DNA of 7,187 nt from the NCBI GenBank assembly GCA_015523665.1, contig WAJX01000115.1:1-7187 (forward strand), written 5' to 3'. Under the pieces are notes generated by a model, which had not been told where the DNA came from, did not search any database, and saw nothing but the letters and a program-made list of their open reading frames with translations. Positions 1-5,667 of this stretch are shown here, piece after piece. The stretch's first letter is position 1. Every line of letters begins with the position of its first letter. A program made the translations under genes and the position numbers. The stretch is from Ferroglobus sp. (lineage in GTDB: Archaea; Halobacteriota; Archaeoglobi; Archaeoglobales; Archaeoglobaceae).

Positions 1-1
1 T

Positions 2-148
2 TCATCGAAAGGTAGTTTTAGGTGTGCTACGATCCCTTTTGATTTTAATAGATTAGATATTGAAATTGATACGAAGATTAAGTTCAAATTTTTCTTACCA
101 AAAGGTTGCTATGCTACAGTTTTCCTTAGAGAATTTACAAAAGTATAA
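2..148 (+). CDS. truD: C-terminal end of tRNA pseudouridine synthase TruD (5'-partial)
   Basis: An open frame enters from the left edge and ends at TAA 146-148, giving 48 residues. The end reads FFLPKGCYATVFLREFTKV. This matches the conserved C-terminal strand of TruD-family enzymes, which make pseudouridine 13 in tRNA and whose typical end is close to 'LPkGsYATvlLREi'. The catalytic aspartate and the TRUD insertion domain would lie upstream, outside the window, so nothing can be said about activity. The gene converges on the cbi operon. The call rests on this short tail only. Another protein with a similar C-terminal motif is possible but less likely. Confidence 0.72.
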   Translation, partial: SSKGSFRCATIPFDFNRLDIEIDTKIKFKFFLPKGCYATVFLREFTKV

Positions 149-240
149 TTATGAACAGTATAATTAATTATATAAAATAATGCACATAATAATATAATAT
201 GCTACATGTCACATTAAATAAATTAAAATTTAAATAAATA

Positions 241-261
241 TTAGCTAATAATATTAGTTAA
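241..261 (-). terminator. Possible terminator hairpin downstream of cbiO
   Basis: Two 9-nt arms (241-249 and 253-261) pair with one mismatch (G-T on the plus strand, A-C in the minus-strand transcript) around a 3-nt loop. On the minus strand this lies 10 nt past the cbiO stop and is followed by U-rich transcript (about 240 down to 215). Archaeal termination depends mainly on U-tracts, and AT-rich DNA makes such palindromes by chance, so this is only a candidate. The rest of 149-270 between the convergent genes is AT-rich, includes a 14-bp AT palindrome at 159-172, and shows no gene. Confidence 0.3.
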
Positions 262-270
262 ATACTAAAA

Positions 271-972
271 TTAAATTATTCCCATTTCTTTTAAAAAATC
301 CTCTCTAAGAGTATCAACCAGAGAAGTTAATACTACTTCTTTTTTAAGATTCATGATAACTACTCTACTCGCTATTTCTTTTACAATCTCAAGCTCATGT
401 GTTGTAAAAATTAGAGTTCCACTATAATTTTTCATTATTTTAATTATTTCCCTTCTGGATTTTCCATCAATGTTTGCTGTAGGTTCATCTATTATCAAAA
501 TATCTGGATTGGTAATAACAACACTCGCTATCGCAACTTTCTTTTTCTCACCACCGCTAATTCTAAATGGAGGTTTCTCTAAAATATCATCTAAGCCAAA
601 AAGCTTAGATATCTCACTCACTCTTAACTCTATCTTTTCTTTACTCCATTCAAGTTGTAGAGGAACGTGTAGTAGTTCATCTCTAACTGTTGGATTAAAG
701 AGAAAATCATCTGGGTCTTGAAAAACTATTCCAACCTTCTTTCTTATAATCTTTAGATTTTTCCTTTCGGGAGTTAAACCAAAAATCCTTACCTCGCCAC
801 GAGTGGGTTTTAATAGTCCAGCCATAATCATGAGAAGAGTTGACTTTCCACTTCCGTTAGCCCCTAAAATTGCAAGTCGTTCATTTTCATAAACATCAAG
901 AGAGGCTTTTTTAACACCTATCGATCCATCTGGATATATGTAGCTGACATCTTTAACCTCTATAACTTTCAC
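271..972 (-). CDS. cbiO: ECF-type cobalt/nickel transporter ATPase CbiO
   Basis: This is the ATP-binding subunit of an energy-coupling-factor importer. It hydrolyses ATP on the cytoplasmic face to drive Co2+ or Ni2+ uptake with CbiQ and CbiM. In the 233-residue form the motifs are: Walker A GANGSGKST (37-45), Q-loop Q85 in FQDPDD, signature ISGGEKKK (138-145), Walker B ILIIDEPT with D162 and E163, and the switch histidine H192 in THE. All nucleotide-binding motifs are intact. The frame also opens at TTG 984 (237 residues). GTG 972 is preferred because it overlaps the cbiQ stop as GTGA, has GGTGAT just upstream and gives the family-like start MKVIEVKDVSY. It is the last gene of a cbiM-cbiQ-cbiO operon. 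Only one ATPase gene is visible, so a homodimer is expected, as in other CbiMQO systems. Cobalt versus nickel cannot be decided from this subunit. Confidence 0.93.
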   Translation of the reverse strand: MKVIEVKDVSYIYPDGSIGVKKASLDVYENERLAILGANGSGKSTLLMIMAGLLKPTRGEVRIFGLTPERKNLKIIRKKVGIVFQDPDDFLFNPTVRDELLHVPLQLEWSKEKIELRVSEISKLFGLDDILEKPPFRISGGEKKKVAIASVVITNPDILIIDEPTANIDGKSRREIIKIMKNYSGTLIFTTHELEIVKEIASRVVIMNLKKEVVLTSLVDTLREDFLKEMGII

Positions 973-1844
973 ACCATCACCCAAATTAAGATTGTTACAA
1001 CGATATAAATTAAATATATCTTGTCCAACTTTTTTAGAGTAAATTCTAACTCCTTAGATCTTTCTGATTTATATGGAGATTTTAATTTAGAAACTCCATC
1101 TGCTTCTTCATCTGCTCCTCCATCTACCACTTCAGATTCTAATTTTAAGTTAGATTCAGCATCAAATCTCAAAAATGTTTTTTTAGAAAAAGTAATTTCA
1201 CCTCTGGCCATAATAGCCAAATTTATTCTCTCAGCTCTTTCATAAGTTCTTATAAAAAACAATCCCAAAGAATTTCCTGCTTTTTTAATACTCTCAATAT
1301 GGGATGATTCTTTGATTCTTCTTGCTTCTCTAGCTAATAAAATCCTCAATATTTCGGAGAACATGAGTATAATGTATCTATACGTAATCCAAACCATCTG
1401 AGTCAAAGCCTTTGGAACTCGAAAGTATTGTAAAGCAAATACAATTTCATTAAATTTTGTTGTCATGATAAAAAGTTGAATTAGTGAGATTGCTGTGAAA
1501 ACTCTTAAAGCAAATATTATTGAGTAAGTAACATTATTCAGATTTGCAATAATTAGTGGTATCATAATTATAAAAGAAAATACTGGAAATAACCACGTTC
1601 TTGAAATAAATTTCCTCAAGCTTATTTTCGAAAAGCTAACCAGTATTAATGAGGAAGCTATTAAAACAATAATTTTCTCAACTAAAAAAGTTGAGATTGC
1701 AAGAATTATCAGTAAAAAAGTCCCAATCAACTTTAATCTTGGATCAACTAGGTGTAGAGAGGTTTTTTCCGAATACTCATGGATTAAAAAGTTTTGAAAA
1801 AATGATGATGCCTCCTTTAATGTTTTTTCAATTAATTCGTGCAT
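969..1844 (-). CDS. cbiQ: ECF transporter transmembrane subunit CbiQ (EcfT)
   Basis: This is the membrane scaffold that links the metal-binding subunit CbiM to the ATPase CbiO. It has 291 residues. Family features are the VDPRLKL stretch (33-39) before the first helix and hydrophobic segments around 40-54, 56-72, 84-100, 106-126 and 148-170. The two ATPase-coupling Ala-Arg motifs follow: EARRIKES (173-180) and MARG (212-215). The last helix is about 276-291. A hydrophilic stretch, partly acidic (DGGADEEADG, 241-250), lies between the second coupling motif and the last helix and makes the protein somewhat longer than the usual ~250-270 residues. The start at ATG 1844 is 1 nt past the cbiM stop (TAG-C-ATG), with GAGGA (1849-1853) as SD inside the end of cbiM. 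The stop overlaps the cbiO start. Translational coupling across the operon is therefore likely. Confidence 0.92.
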   Translation of the reverse strand: MHELIEKTLKEASSFFQNFLIHEYSEKTSLHLVDPRLKLIGTFLLIILAISTFLVEKIIVLIASSLILVSFSKISLRKFISRTWLFPVFSFIIMIPLIIANLNNVTYSIIFALRVFTAISLIQLFIMTTKFNEIVFALQYFRVPKALTQMVWITYRYIILMFSEILRILLAREARRIKESSHIESIKKAGNSLGLFFIRTYERAERINLAIMARGEITFSKKTFLRFDAESNLKLESEVVDGGADEEADGVSKLKSPYKSERSKELEFTLKKLDKIYLIYIVVTILIWVMV

Positions 1845-1845
1845 G

Positions 1846-2709
1846 CTATCCTCGCATGCTTAAAGCTTTTGCAATTAAAAGAAGGATCAAAACTCCAACA
1901 ATTCCAGATACCGTTCCAATATACCCCAACCCGGGAATTGAATAATCCGGGAATATTCCAGTATATTTTTGCATTTCTGCAACTCCAAGAACTTTTGCAG
2001 TATTTTCTAAAGGTTCAGAATAATTCACCATCTCAGAAGAATAAGCAAAAATTGGTGAAAGAATTACAAGTGATATTATGGCAATGACTACCTTCTTATC
2101 TACACTCTCCTTAATCATATATGGGCTGTGAGCAGAGATGTAACTCACCACAGCGGAAGTTATTAATCCCTCGATTATTCCAAGTAAGGCATGCCAAAAC
2201 CCCATAGTTAATACCGCAACTGGTAAAGCGTATTTGAATGAAACCGATACTCCAAGTTGAATTCCTGCTGAAATTCCAGCGAGAGTTATTCCAAGCCATC
2301 CAGCTATAAAAGATGCCAGTTTCTCACCATACTTCCTTAGAACTTGATATATCAAATAACCAGAGAAAACATTAACAACCGCCATATTCCATATATTTGC
2401 TCCAAGAGAGATTAAACCTCCATCTCCATAAACAAAACTCTGAATTATGAGAACAGCTGTCATTGCAAGACAGCCAGCGTATGGGCCTAGAATTATTCCA
2501 GCAAAAGCTCCTCCGACGAAATGTGCAGAAGTTCCTCCAGGAATTGGCCAATTCAACATTTGTGCTGCAAATATAGCTGCTGAGATTGTCCCTATTAGTG
2601 GAGTGTTGAAATTCCTGATTTTTTTGAGAGAAATTGCTATCACAATAGATGAGAGAATAAAGAACAAAATTGCAATTTTCATATCAAGATAGCCATCCGG
2701 TATGTGCAC
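1846..2709 (-). CDS. cbiM: Cobalt/nickel ECF substrate-binding subunit CbiM with fused CbiN/PDGLE-like C-terminus
   Basis: This is the membrane S-component that binds the metal ion. It starts with MHIPDGYL. In the CbiM/NikM family the N-terminal amine, His2 and a later His coordinate the metal. The later His is H63 in GGTSAHFVGG, and the family-like ALLGIIEG follows FWH (171-173). Residues 1-195 form the CbiM core with several hydrophobic helices. Residues about 205-287 form an extra module: a helix (206-223), an external loop with GIFPDYSIPGLG (251-262), and a last helix (264-282). This resembles the CbiN/PDGLE module otherwise encoded separately, and no separate cbiN is present. The start codon is GTG, fixed by the strong SD upstream and by the invariant second-position His. 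It is the first gene of the operon. Substrate could be Co2+ or Ni2+, and the sequence alone does not settle it. Confidence 0.93.
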   Translation of the reverse strand: MHIPDGYLDMKIAILFFILSSIVIAISLKKIRNFNTPLIGTISAAIFAAQMLNWPIPGGTSAHFVGGAFAGIILGPYAGCLAMTAVLIIQSFVYGDGGLISLGANIWNMAVVNVFSGYLIYQVLRKYGEKLASFIAGWLGITLAGISAGIQLGVSVSFKYALPVAVLTMGFWHALLGIIEGLITSAVVSYISAHSPYMIKESVDKKVVIAIISLVILSPIFAYSSEMVNYSEPLENTAKVLGVAEMQKYTGIFPDYSIPGLGYIGTVSGIVGVLILLLIAKALSMRG

Positions 2710-2713
2710 ACTT

Positions 2714-2723
2714 CCCCCTCCTT
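2714..2723 (-). promoter_or_regulatory. Strong Shine-Dalgarno site of cbiM
   Basis: On the minus strand this reads AAGGAGGGGG, with GGAGG ending 7 nt before the GTG at 2709. It fixes the non-ATG start of cbiM, whose exact N-terminus matters because the amine and His2 are metal ligands in the family. Confidence 0.8.
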
Positions 2724-2777
2724 AAATTTAATTTTATCTCTGGTGTTAACAATTAATTAGTTAATTAATGTTAATTA

Positions 2778-2805
2778 GTATTAAAAATTTTTGTTTAAGT
2801 AATAT
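2778..2805. promoter_or_regulatory. Candidate NikR-type operator upstream of cbiMQO
   Basis: Seen directly: GTATTA (2778-2783), a 16-nt spacer, then TAATAT (2800-2805). This is an inverted repeat with five of six pairs matching. The well-known E. coli NikR site is GTATGA-N16-TCATAC, with the same spacing and arm length. A minus-strand TATA-like CTTAAA (2799-2794) lies in the spacer, so a bound repressor would cover a possible operon promoter. The surrounding DNA is almost pure A/T, where such repeats arise by chance, and no regulator gene is in the window. Confidence 0.28.
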
Positions 2806-2892
2806 CTTATATCAACATATTATTCAATTTATATTCAATATATAAATATTCAATAATGTAAACAAGATACAATTAGATATCTGCATCATAAT

Positions 2893-2919
2893 TTTTTAAT
2901 TAAAAATTAATTAAAAGAT
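2893..2919 (-). terminator. Possible U-tract terminator after alba
   Basis: Past the alba stop, the minus-strand transcript would contain runs of four and five U between 2917 and 2902. These merge with a perfect 14-bp palindrome of A/T bases (2893-2906). U-tracts are the main archaeal termination signal. The whole 2710-2973 gap is so AT-rich that the signal is weak. I see no gene or riboswitch in that gap. Confidence 0.3.
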
Positions 2920-2973
2920 AATACCAATAAAACTTAAATATATAATAATAAATAATAAATCCAAATTTATTAA

Positions 2974-3246
2974 TTAACCAGCTTTTTCAAGCACTATTTC
3001 TATTGTAGATACATTCACTCTCCTCTGTTCACTCTCCAACTCTTCAGTATCTATCTTTATCTCTTTTATATTTATTCCTGGTAGAAATCTATTTCTAACT
3101 ATTTCAGCAACATCAACAGCCCTACTTATAGCTCTTCCTCTCGCTTTAACTGTAACACTCTCAGCCCCCTCATTAAATTGTGTTAAGGTTGCAAGAACAT
3201 AGTTCATTATAGGCTTCGTTCCAACGAAAACCACCGCATCACTCAT
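2974..3246 (-). CDS. alba: Alba family DNA/RNA-binding chromatin protein
   Basis: This 90-residue nucleoid protein coats DNA and RNA as dimers. The Alba fold is clear: [13 protein letters not shown] (5-17) with the DNA-contacting Lys11, [12 protein letters not shown] (34-45), VRNRFLPG (50-57), and the closing [11 protein letters not shown] strand. It is very close to Archaeoglobus Alba as I recall it. Sulfolobus Alba has two lysines (GKKP, K16/K17) at the acetylation loop. Here the first is Thr (GTKP) and only the K17 equivalent remains. The frame opens at GTG 3255, but that GTG lies inside the Shine-Dalgarno sequence GAGGTGA (3252-3258). ATG 3246 sits 5 nt behind the SD and is the better start. 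The gene is monocistronic, divergent from the phospholipase D-like gene, with its own promoter. Confidence 0.95.
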   Translation of the reverse strand: MSDAVVFVGTKPIMNYVLATLTQFNEGAESVTVKARGRAISRAVDVAEIVRNRFLPGINIKEIKIDTEELESEQRRVNVSTIEIVLEKAG

Positions 3247-3251
3247 GTTTC

Positions 3252-3258
3252 TCACCTC
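3252..3258 (-). promoter_or_regulatory. Shine-Dalgarno site of alba
   Basis: The minus strand reads GAGGTGA followed by 5 nt and ATG at 3246. It complements the archaeal 16S rRNA 3' end over seven bases and contains the GTG that a naive ORF call would take as the start. Confidence 0.75.
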
Positions 3259-3279
3259 TCTCTGGCTTTAGTGTAGGTT

Positions 3280-3293
3280 ATTTAAAATTTGCT
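3280..3293 (-). promoter_or_regulatory. Alba promoter (BRE + TATA box)
   Basis: The minus strand shows AGCAAA (3293-3288, BRE-like) directly followed by TTTTAAAT (3287-3280, TATA-like). Transcription about 25-27 nt downstream would begin near 3256-3260, leaving a short leader that just covers the SD. The TATA core TTTAAA is self-complementary, so it could in principle also be read toward the divergent gene. Confidence 0.6.
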
Positions 3294-3310
3294 GGATTTA
3301 ACGTATCATT

Positions 3311-3325
3311 AGAAAAAATTTTAAG
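3311..3325 (+). promoter_or_regulatory. Candidate promoter for a leaderless phospholipase D-like mRNA
   Basis: A purine-rich AGAAAAAA (BRE-like) is followed by TTTTAAG (3319-3325), a TATA-like element about 25 nt before ATG 3347. That spacing would start the transcript at or next to the ATG, which would explain why no SD is visible there. An alternative is the shared TTTAAA at 3281-3286, which would give a leader of about 35 nt. Confidence 0.35.
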
Positions 3326-3346
3326 ATGTGCTCTAATGCTGGGTAT

Positions 3347-4675
3347 ATGAAAAAATTTGTATTTGTAATGCTATTACTATCATTACTGTTGATATCAATA
3401 AAGAATGTGAATGGACAAGTAATAGTTTTTCTATCCTCAGAATATAGACTTAACTCACTTGAAGAGGGGAAAGACGTATTTATAATTAGATTTAAAAATA
3501 TAAATGAAACTACTCCTGAGTTAATCAATCTTAATTTTCCTCCAATCCCAATTCAATCTGATGTATATGTCAGAGATATCCCTGAAGGTTTTATTAAATA
3601 TGAGATTAGAGAGATAAATGGGAAAAATTATCTTCTCTTATCGGTAAATAAGGTTTTAACGCCTCTTGAAGAATATGAAATCATAATTGAGAGTAAATCT
3701 TCAAATATCTTGATAGATGTGGGGAAAGGAAAATACAGATTTACAGCTATGGAATATCCAGATTTTTTCAAAAGAGCTGGATTTCACGTAACAAAGATTA
3801 CGATTTCCATAGATCTCCCAGAAGATATCTTTAAAACCTATCAAATAACGTCAGTTAGCTCTAATTCAAAAATAATATACGGAGGATTTAACAGAGTTGA
3901 TAGAGTTGAGTGGTCTTTTGACGACCCAACATCTCAAGTTGTCGCAATACTTGAATTTGAAGAAACGATCAATTTCTTTCTTTTAAACATCATTGGAGCA
4001 TCTCTTACAGCAGTAGCATTTGCAGGCTTGTACTACATAAACTACAGACTCGAAAAGAAGTTGAAATCACACGAAATAATTTCTTCCCCACCTTGGAGCG
4101 GTGAAATACTTGCAAGAATGAAGGAAACCATAAGGAATGCTAAAAGAGAAGTCTTGATATCCTCTCCCCATATATACTATACCGATTGGCTAACCGCAGA
4201 ACTCCAACCTTTAATGGCAAGAGGTGTTAAAGTTAGGATTATAACATGGCCCAGCTACGAAAGAAGGCAGTTCAAAAGTGTTGAAGAAGTTTATGAAGAT
4301 AGAAAACAGTTTTTCACACTCAAAAGATTTTTAGAGATGTTTCCAGCCGGAAGTGTTAAAATGAATGACAACATACATGCTAAAATGGTTATTGTTGATG
4401 AGAAGGAGATAATCGTAACTACTGCTAATCTAACTCAAACTGGACTTTTTGAGAATTATGAAACAGCTATCTATGCCAAAAATGAGAGAATTGCAAAAAA
4501 GGCTAAGGAATTTTTTGAAAGCATTTGGAATGCAAAAGAGACAATTGAGCTTAACGAAGAAACAATCGATGCAAAAAAGGCTTGGGAAGAGATAATGAAA
4601 AGAAAGACAGAAGAGGAGACAGAAGAATTGGGAGAATTGGGAGAATTAGAAGATGAAAAAAGGAAAGAGAGGTAA
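3347..4675 (+). CDS. Membrane-anchored phospholipase D-like protein with external beta-rich region
   Basis: This 442-residue protein has a signal peptide or N-terminal anchor (1-23: MKK then a Leu/Ile/Val core, with possible cleavage near VNG-Q). An extracytoplasmic part (about 24-208), beta-strand rich and unrecognised, follows. A transmembrane helix (about 210-232) comes next, with basic residues after it (NYRLEKKLK), so the C-terminus should be inside. The cytoplasmic PLD-like domain spans about 250-395. The HKD motif H344-A-K346-(4)-D351 is followed by TTANLT (358-363) and E372. Only one HKD is present, so catalysis would need a dimer, as in Nuc-type nucleases. The substrate may be nucleic acid or phosphodiester lipid and cannot be told from sequence. 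A charged Glu/Lys tail closes the protein. The frame opens at ATG 3326, but ATG 3347 gives a normal signal sequence and fits a leaderless promoter. It is the first of four plus-strand genes, and metE starts 38 nt after its stop. Confidence 0.8.
   Translation: MKKFVFVMLLLSLLLISIKNVNGQVIVFLSSEYRLNSLEEGKDVFIIRFKNINETTPELINLNFPPIPIQSDVYVRDIPEGFIKYEIREINGKNYLLLSVNKVLTPLEEYEIIIESKSSNILIDVGKGKYRFTAMEYPDFFKRAGFHVTKITISIDLPEDIFKTYQITSVSSNSKIIYGGFNRVDRVEWSFDDPTSQVVAILEFEETINFFLLNIIGASLTAVAFAGLYYINYRLEKKLKSHEIISSPPWSGEILARMKETIRNAKREVLISSPHIYYTDWLTAELQPLMARGVKVRIITWPSYERRQFKSVEEVYEDRKQFFTLKRFLEMFPAGSVKMNDNIHAKMVIVDEKEIIVTTANLTQTGLFENYETAIYAKNERIAKKAKEFFESIWNAKETIELNEETIDAKKAWEEIMKRKTEEETEELGELGELEDEKRKER
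4625..4648 (+). repeat. Short tandem repeat in the 3' end of the PLD-like gene
   Basis: The 9-nt unit GAATTGGGA occurs twice and then partially (GAATTA). It encodes an ELGELGELE stretch in the charged C-terminal tail. Because the unit is a multiple of three, copy changes would alter tail length without breaking the frame. Confidence 0.6.
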
Positions 4676-4703
4676 TCGAAAGGATTGTTATCACAGTTGA
4701 ATG

Positions 4704-4709
4704 GGTGAG
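4704..4709 (+). promoter_or_regulatory. Shine-Dalgarno site of the metE-like gene
   Basis: GGTGAG lies 4 nt before ATG 4714. A GTG at 4705 that would extend the protein by three residues is part of this site, so the ATG is the better start. Confidence 0.65.
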
Positions 4710-4713
4710 AAAT

Positions 4714-5667
4714 ATGATATTTGATGACATTGGCAGTTTTCCATTACCAGAGGGAATAGATAGAGAATGGGTAGAAATGAATTTTCAAAGTAAAGAGTAT
4801 AGAGAAATGGTAAAGAGAGCATTCATAATGAAAGCAAAAGTTGTTGAATTGCCAAATTATCCTCAGTTTAGAGACATGAACGAGATGTTTTTATCTATAA
4901 TAAGGAGAGAGGAGAATCAAGAGGCCCCATATCTCATAAAAAAAAGTAAAGCTATAATTCCGGAGGTTGAAGCATTAAAGGAAATGAGGATAAACAAGCT
5001 CAGAGTATGCATAACCGGTCCATTTGAACTCTATATAAAAGAATTTGGAACCAAAATCTATGATGATGCTCTTGAGGCTTTTTCAACTTCTGTTTATAGA
5101 TTTGCTGAAAAAGCTTGTGAATTCGATGCTGTTAAATGTATAAGCTTAGATGAACCGAGTCTTGGAACAAATCCAGAATTACAACCTTCTAAAGACCAAA
5201 TAGAGATGGCATACGAAAAATTTTCCAAAATAGGAGTAGATGTGCAAATTCATCTTCATTCTCCAATATTCTATATAGAATTGCTCGATATCGAAGGAAT
5301 AGATGTTATCGGAATTGAATACGCAAGAGATGAGAGGGCTATTAACTTAATTGAAGTTGAAGATTTAGAGAGTTATGATAAATTTTTAAGAGTTGGAGTG
5401 GCTAGGAGTGATTTTGATTCTATAATGGCTGAATACATGGCAAAAAGTGGAAAGGACATATGGAGAGATAGAGCTGAAATGTTTAGAGCTTTGGAAGAGA
5501 TGGAAAATATCAAAACGATTTCAAAAAGAATTGAAAATGCTCTAAGGAGATTTGACGATAGACTAAAATATATAGGAGCGGATTGCGGGCTAATGAGCTT
5601 TCCCACTCAAGAGATTGCAATAAAACTTCTTGAAAATATCAAAAAGGCTAAGGAGGGATTTGAATAG
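4714..5667 (+). CDS. Core MetE-type methionine synthase (cobalamin-independent fold, short archaeal form)
   Basis: This 317-residue protein is about the length of the C-terminal catalytic barrel of MetE alone, as in archaeal enzymes that methylate homocysteine from methylcobalamin or a corrinoid protein. Motifs seen are IGSFPLP (6-12), CITGPFEL (99-106), LDEPSLG (145-151), VDVQIHLH (175-182), IDVIGIEYAR (196-205) and GADCGL (288-293). By alignment with MetE zinc ligands (His-x-Cys, Glu, Cys) the residues are H180, H182 where Cys is usual, E202 and C291. It lies downstream of the PLD-like gene and overlaps marC. Its last codons carry the AGGAGG that serves marC. The call to the MetE/core methyltransferase family is firm. 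Homocysteine as acceptor is likely, while the methyl donor is inferred and the altered ligand leaves room for another thiol acceptor. Confidence 0.85.
   Translation: MIFDDIGSFPLPEGIDREWVEMNFQSKEYREMVKRAFIMKAKVVELPNYPQFRDMNEMFLSIIRREENQEAPYLIKKSKAIIPEVEALKEMRINKLRVCITGPFELYIKEFGTKIYDDALEAFSTSVYRFAEKACEFDAVKCISLDEPSLGTNPELQPSKDQIEMAYEKFSKIGVDVQIHLHSPIFYIELLDIEGIDVIGIEYARDERAINLIEVEDLESYDKFLRVGVARSDFDSIMAEYMAKSGKDIWRDRAEMFRALEEMENIKTISKRIENALRRFDDRLKYIGADCGLMSFPTQEIAIKLLENIKKAKEGFE
5651..5657 (+). promoter_or_regulatory. Shine-Dalgarno site pointing to an ATA start for marC
   Basis: AGGAGGG lies within the last codons of the metE-like gene. From AGGAGG (5651-5656), seven bases lead exactly to ATA 5664, an ideal spacing. 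The next in-frame ATG (5739) is more than 80 nt away, too far for this site. Confidence 0.7.

Larger units (their letters stand above)
4625..4713 (+). other. Short gap between PLD-like and metE-like genes
   Basis: The 38 nt from 4676 to 4713 follow the tandem repeat and the TAA of the PLD-like gene. They hold the metE SD and no convincing TATA box or terminator, so the two genes are probably co-transcribed. Confidence 0.4.

Noticed and set aside
159..172. 14-bp A/T palindrome as an attachment site or operator
   Set aside because: It is made only of A and T in DNA of similar composition, sits between convergent genes and has no partner copy. Chance is sufficient.
470..721. Plus-strand open frame inside cbiO
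   Set aside because: It lies antisense to an intact ATPase gene with all motifs, shows no family features and has no SD. It is a shadow of the real gene.
2111..2299. Minus-strand open frame rich in Trp, Ser and Asn within cbiM
   Set aside because: It is a frame-shifted reading of the cbiM coding sequence. The cbiM frame is continuous and conserved here.
2710..2973. Cobalamin or metal-sensing riboswitch ahead of cbiM
   Set aside because: The region is almost all A/T and lacks the G/C-containing conserved boxes and stable helices a B12-box or similar RNA would need.
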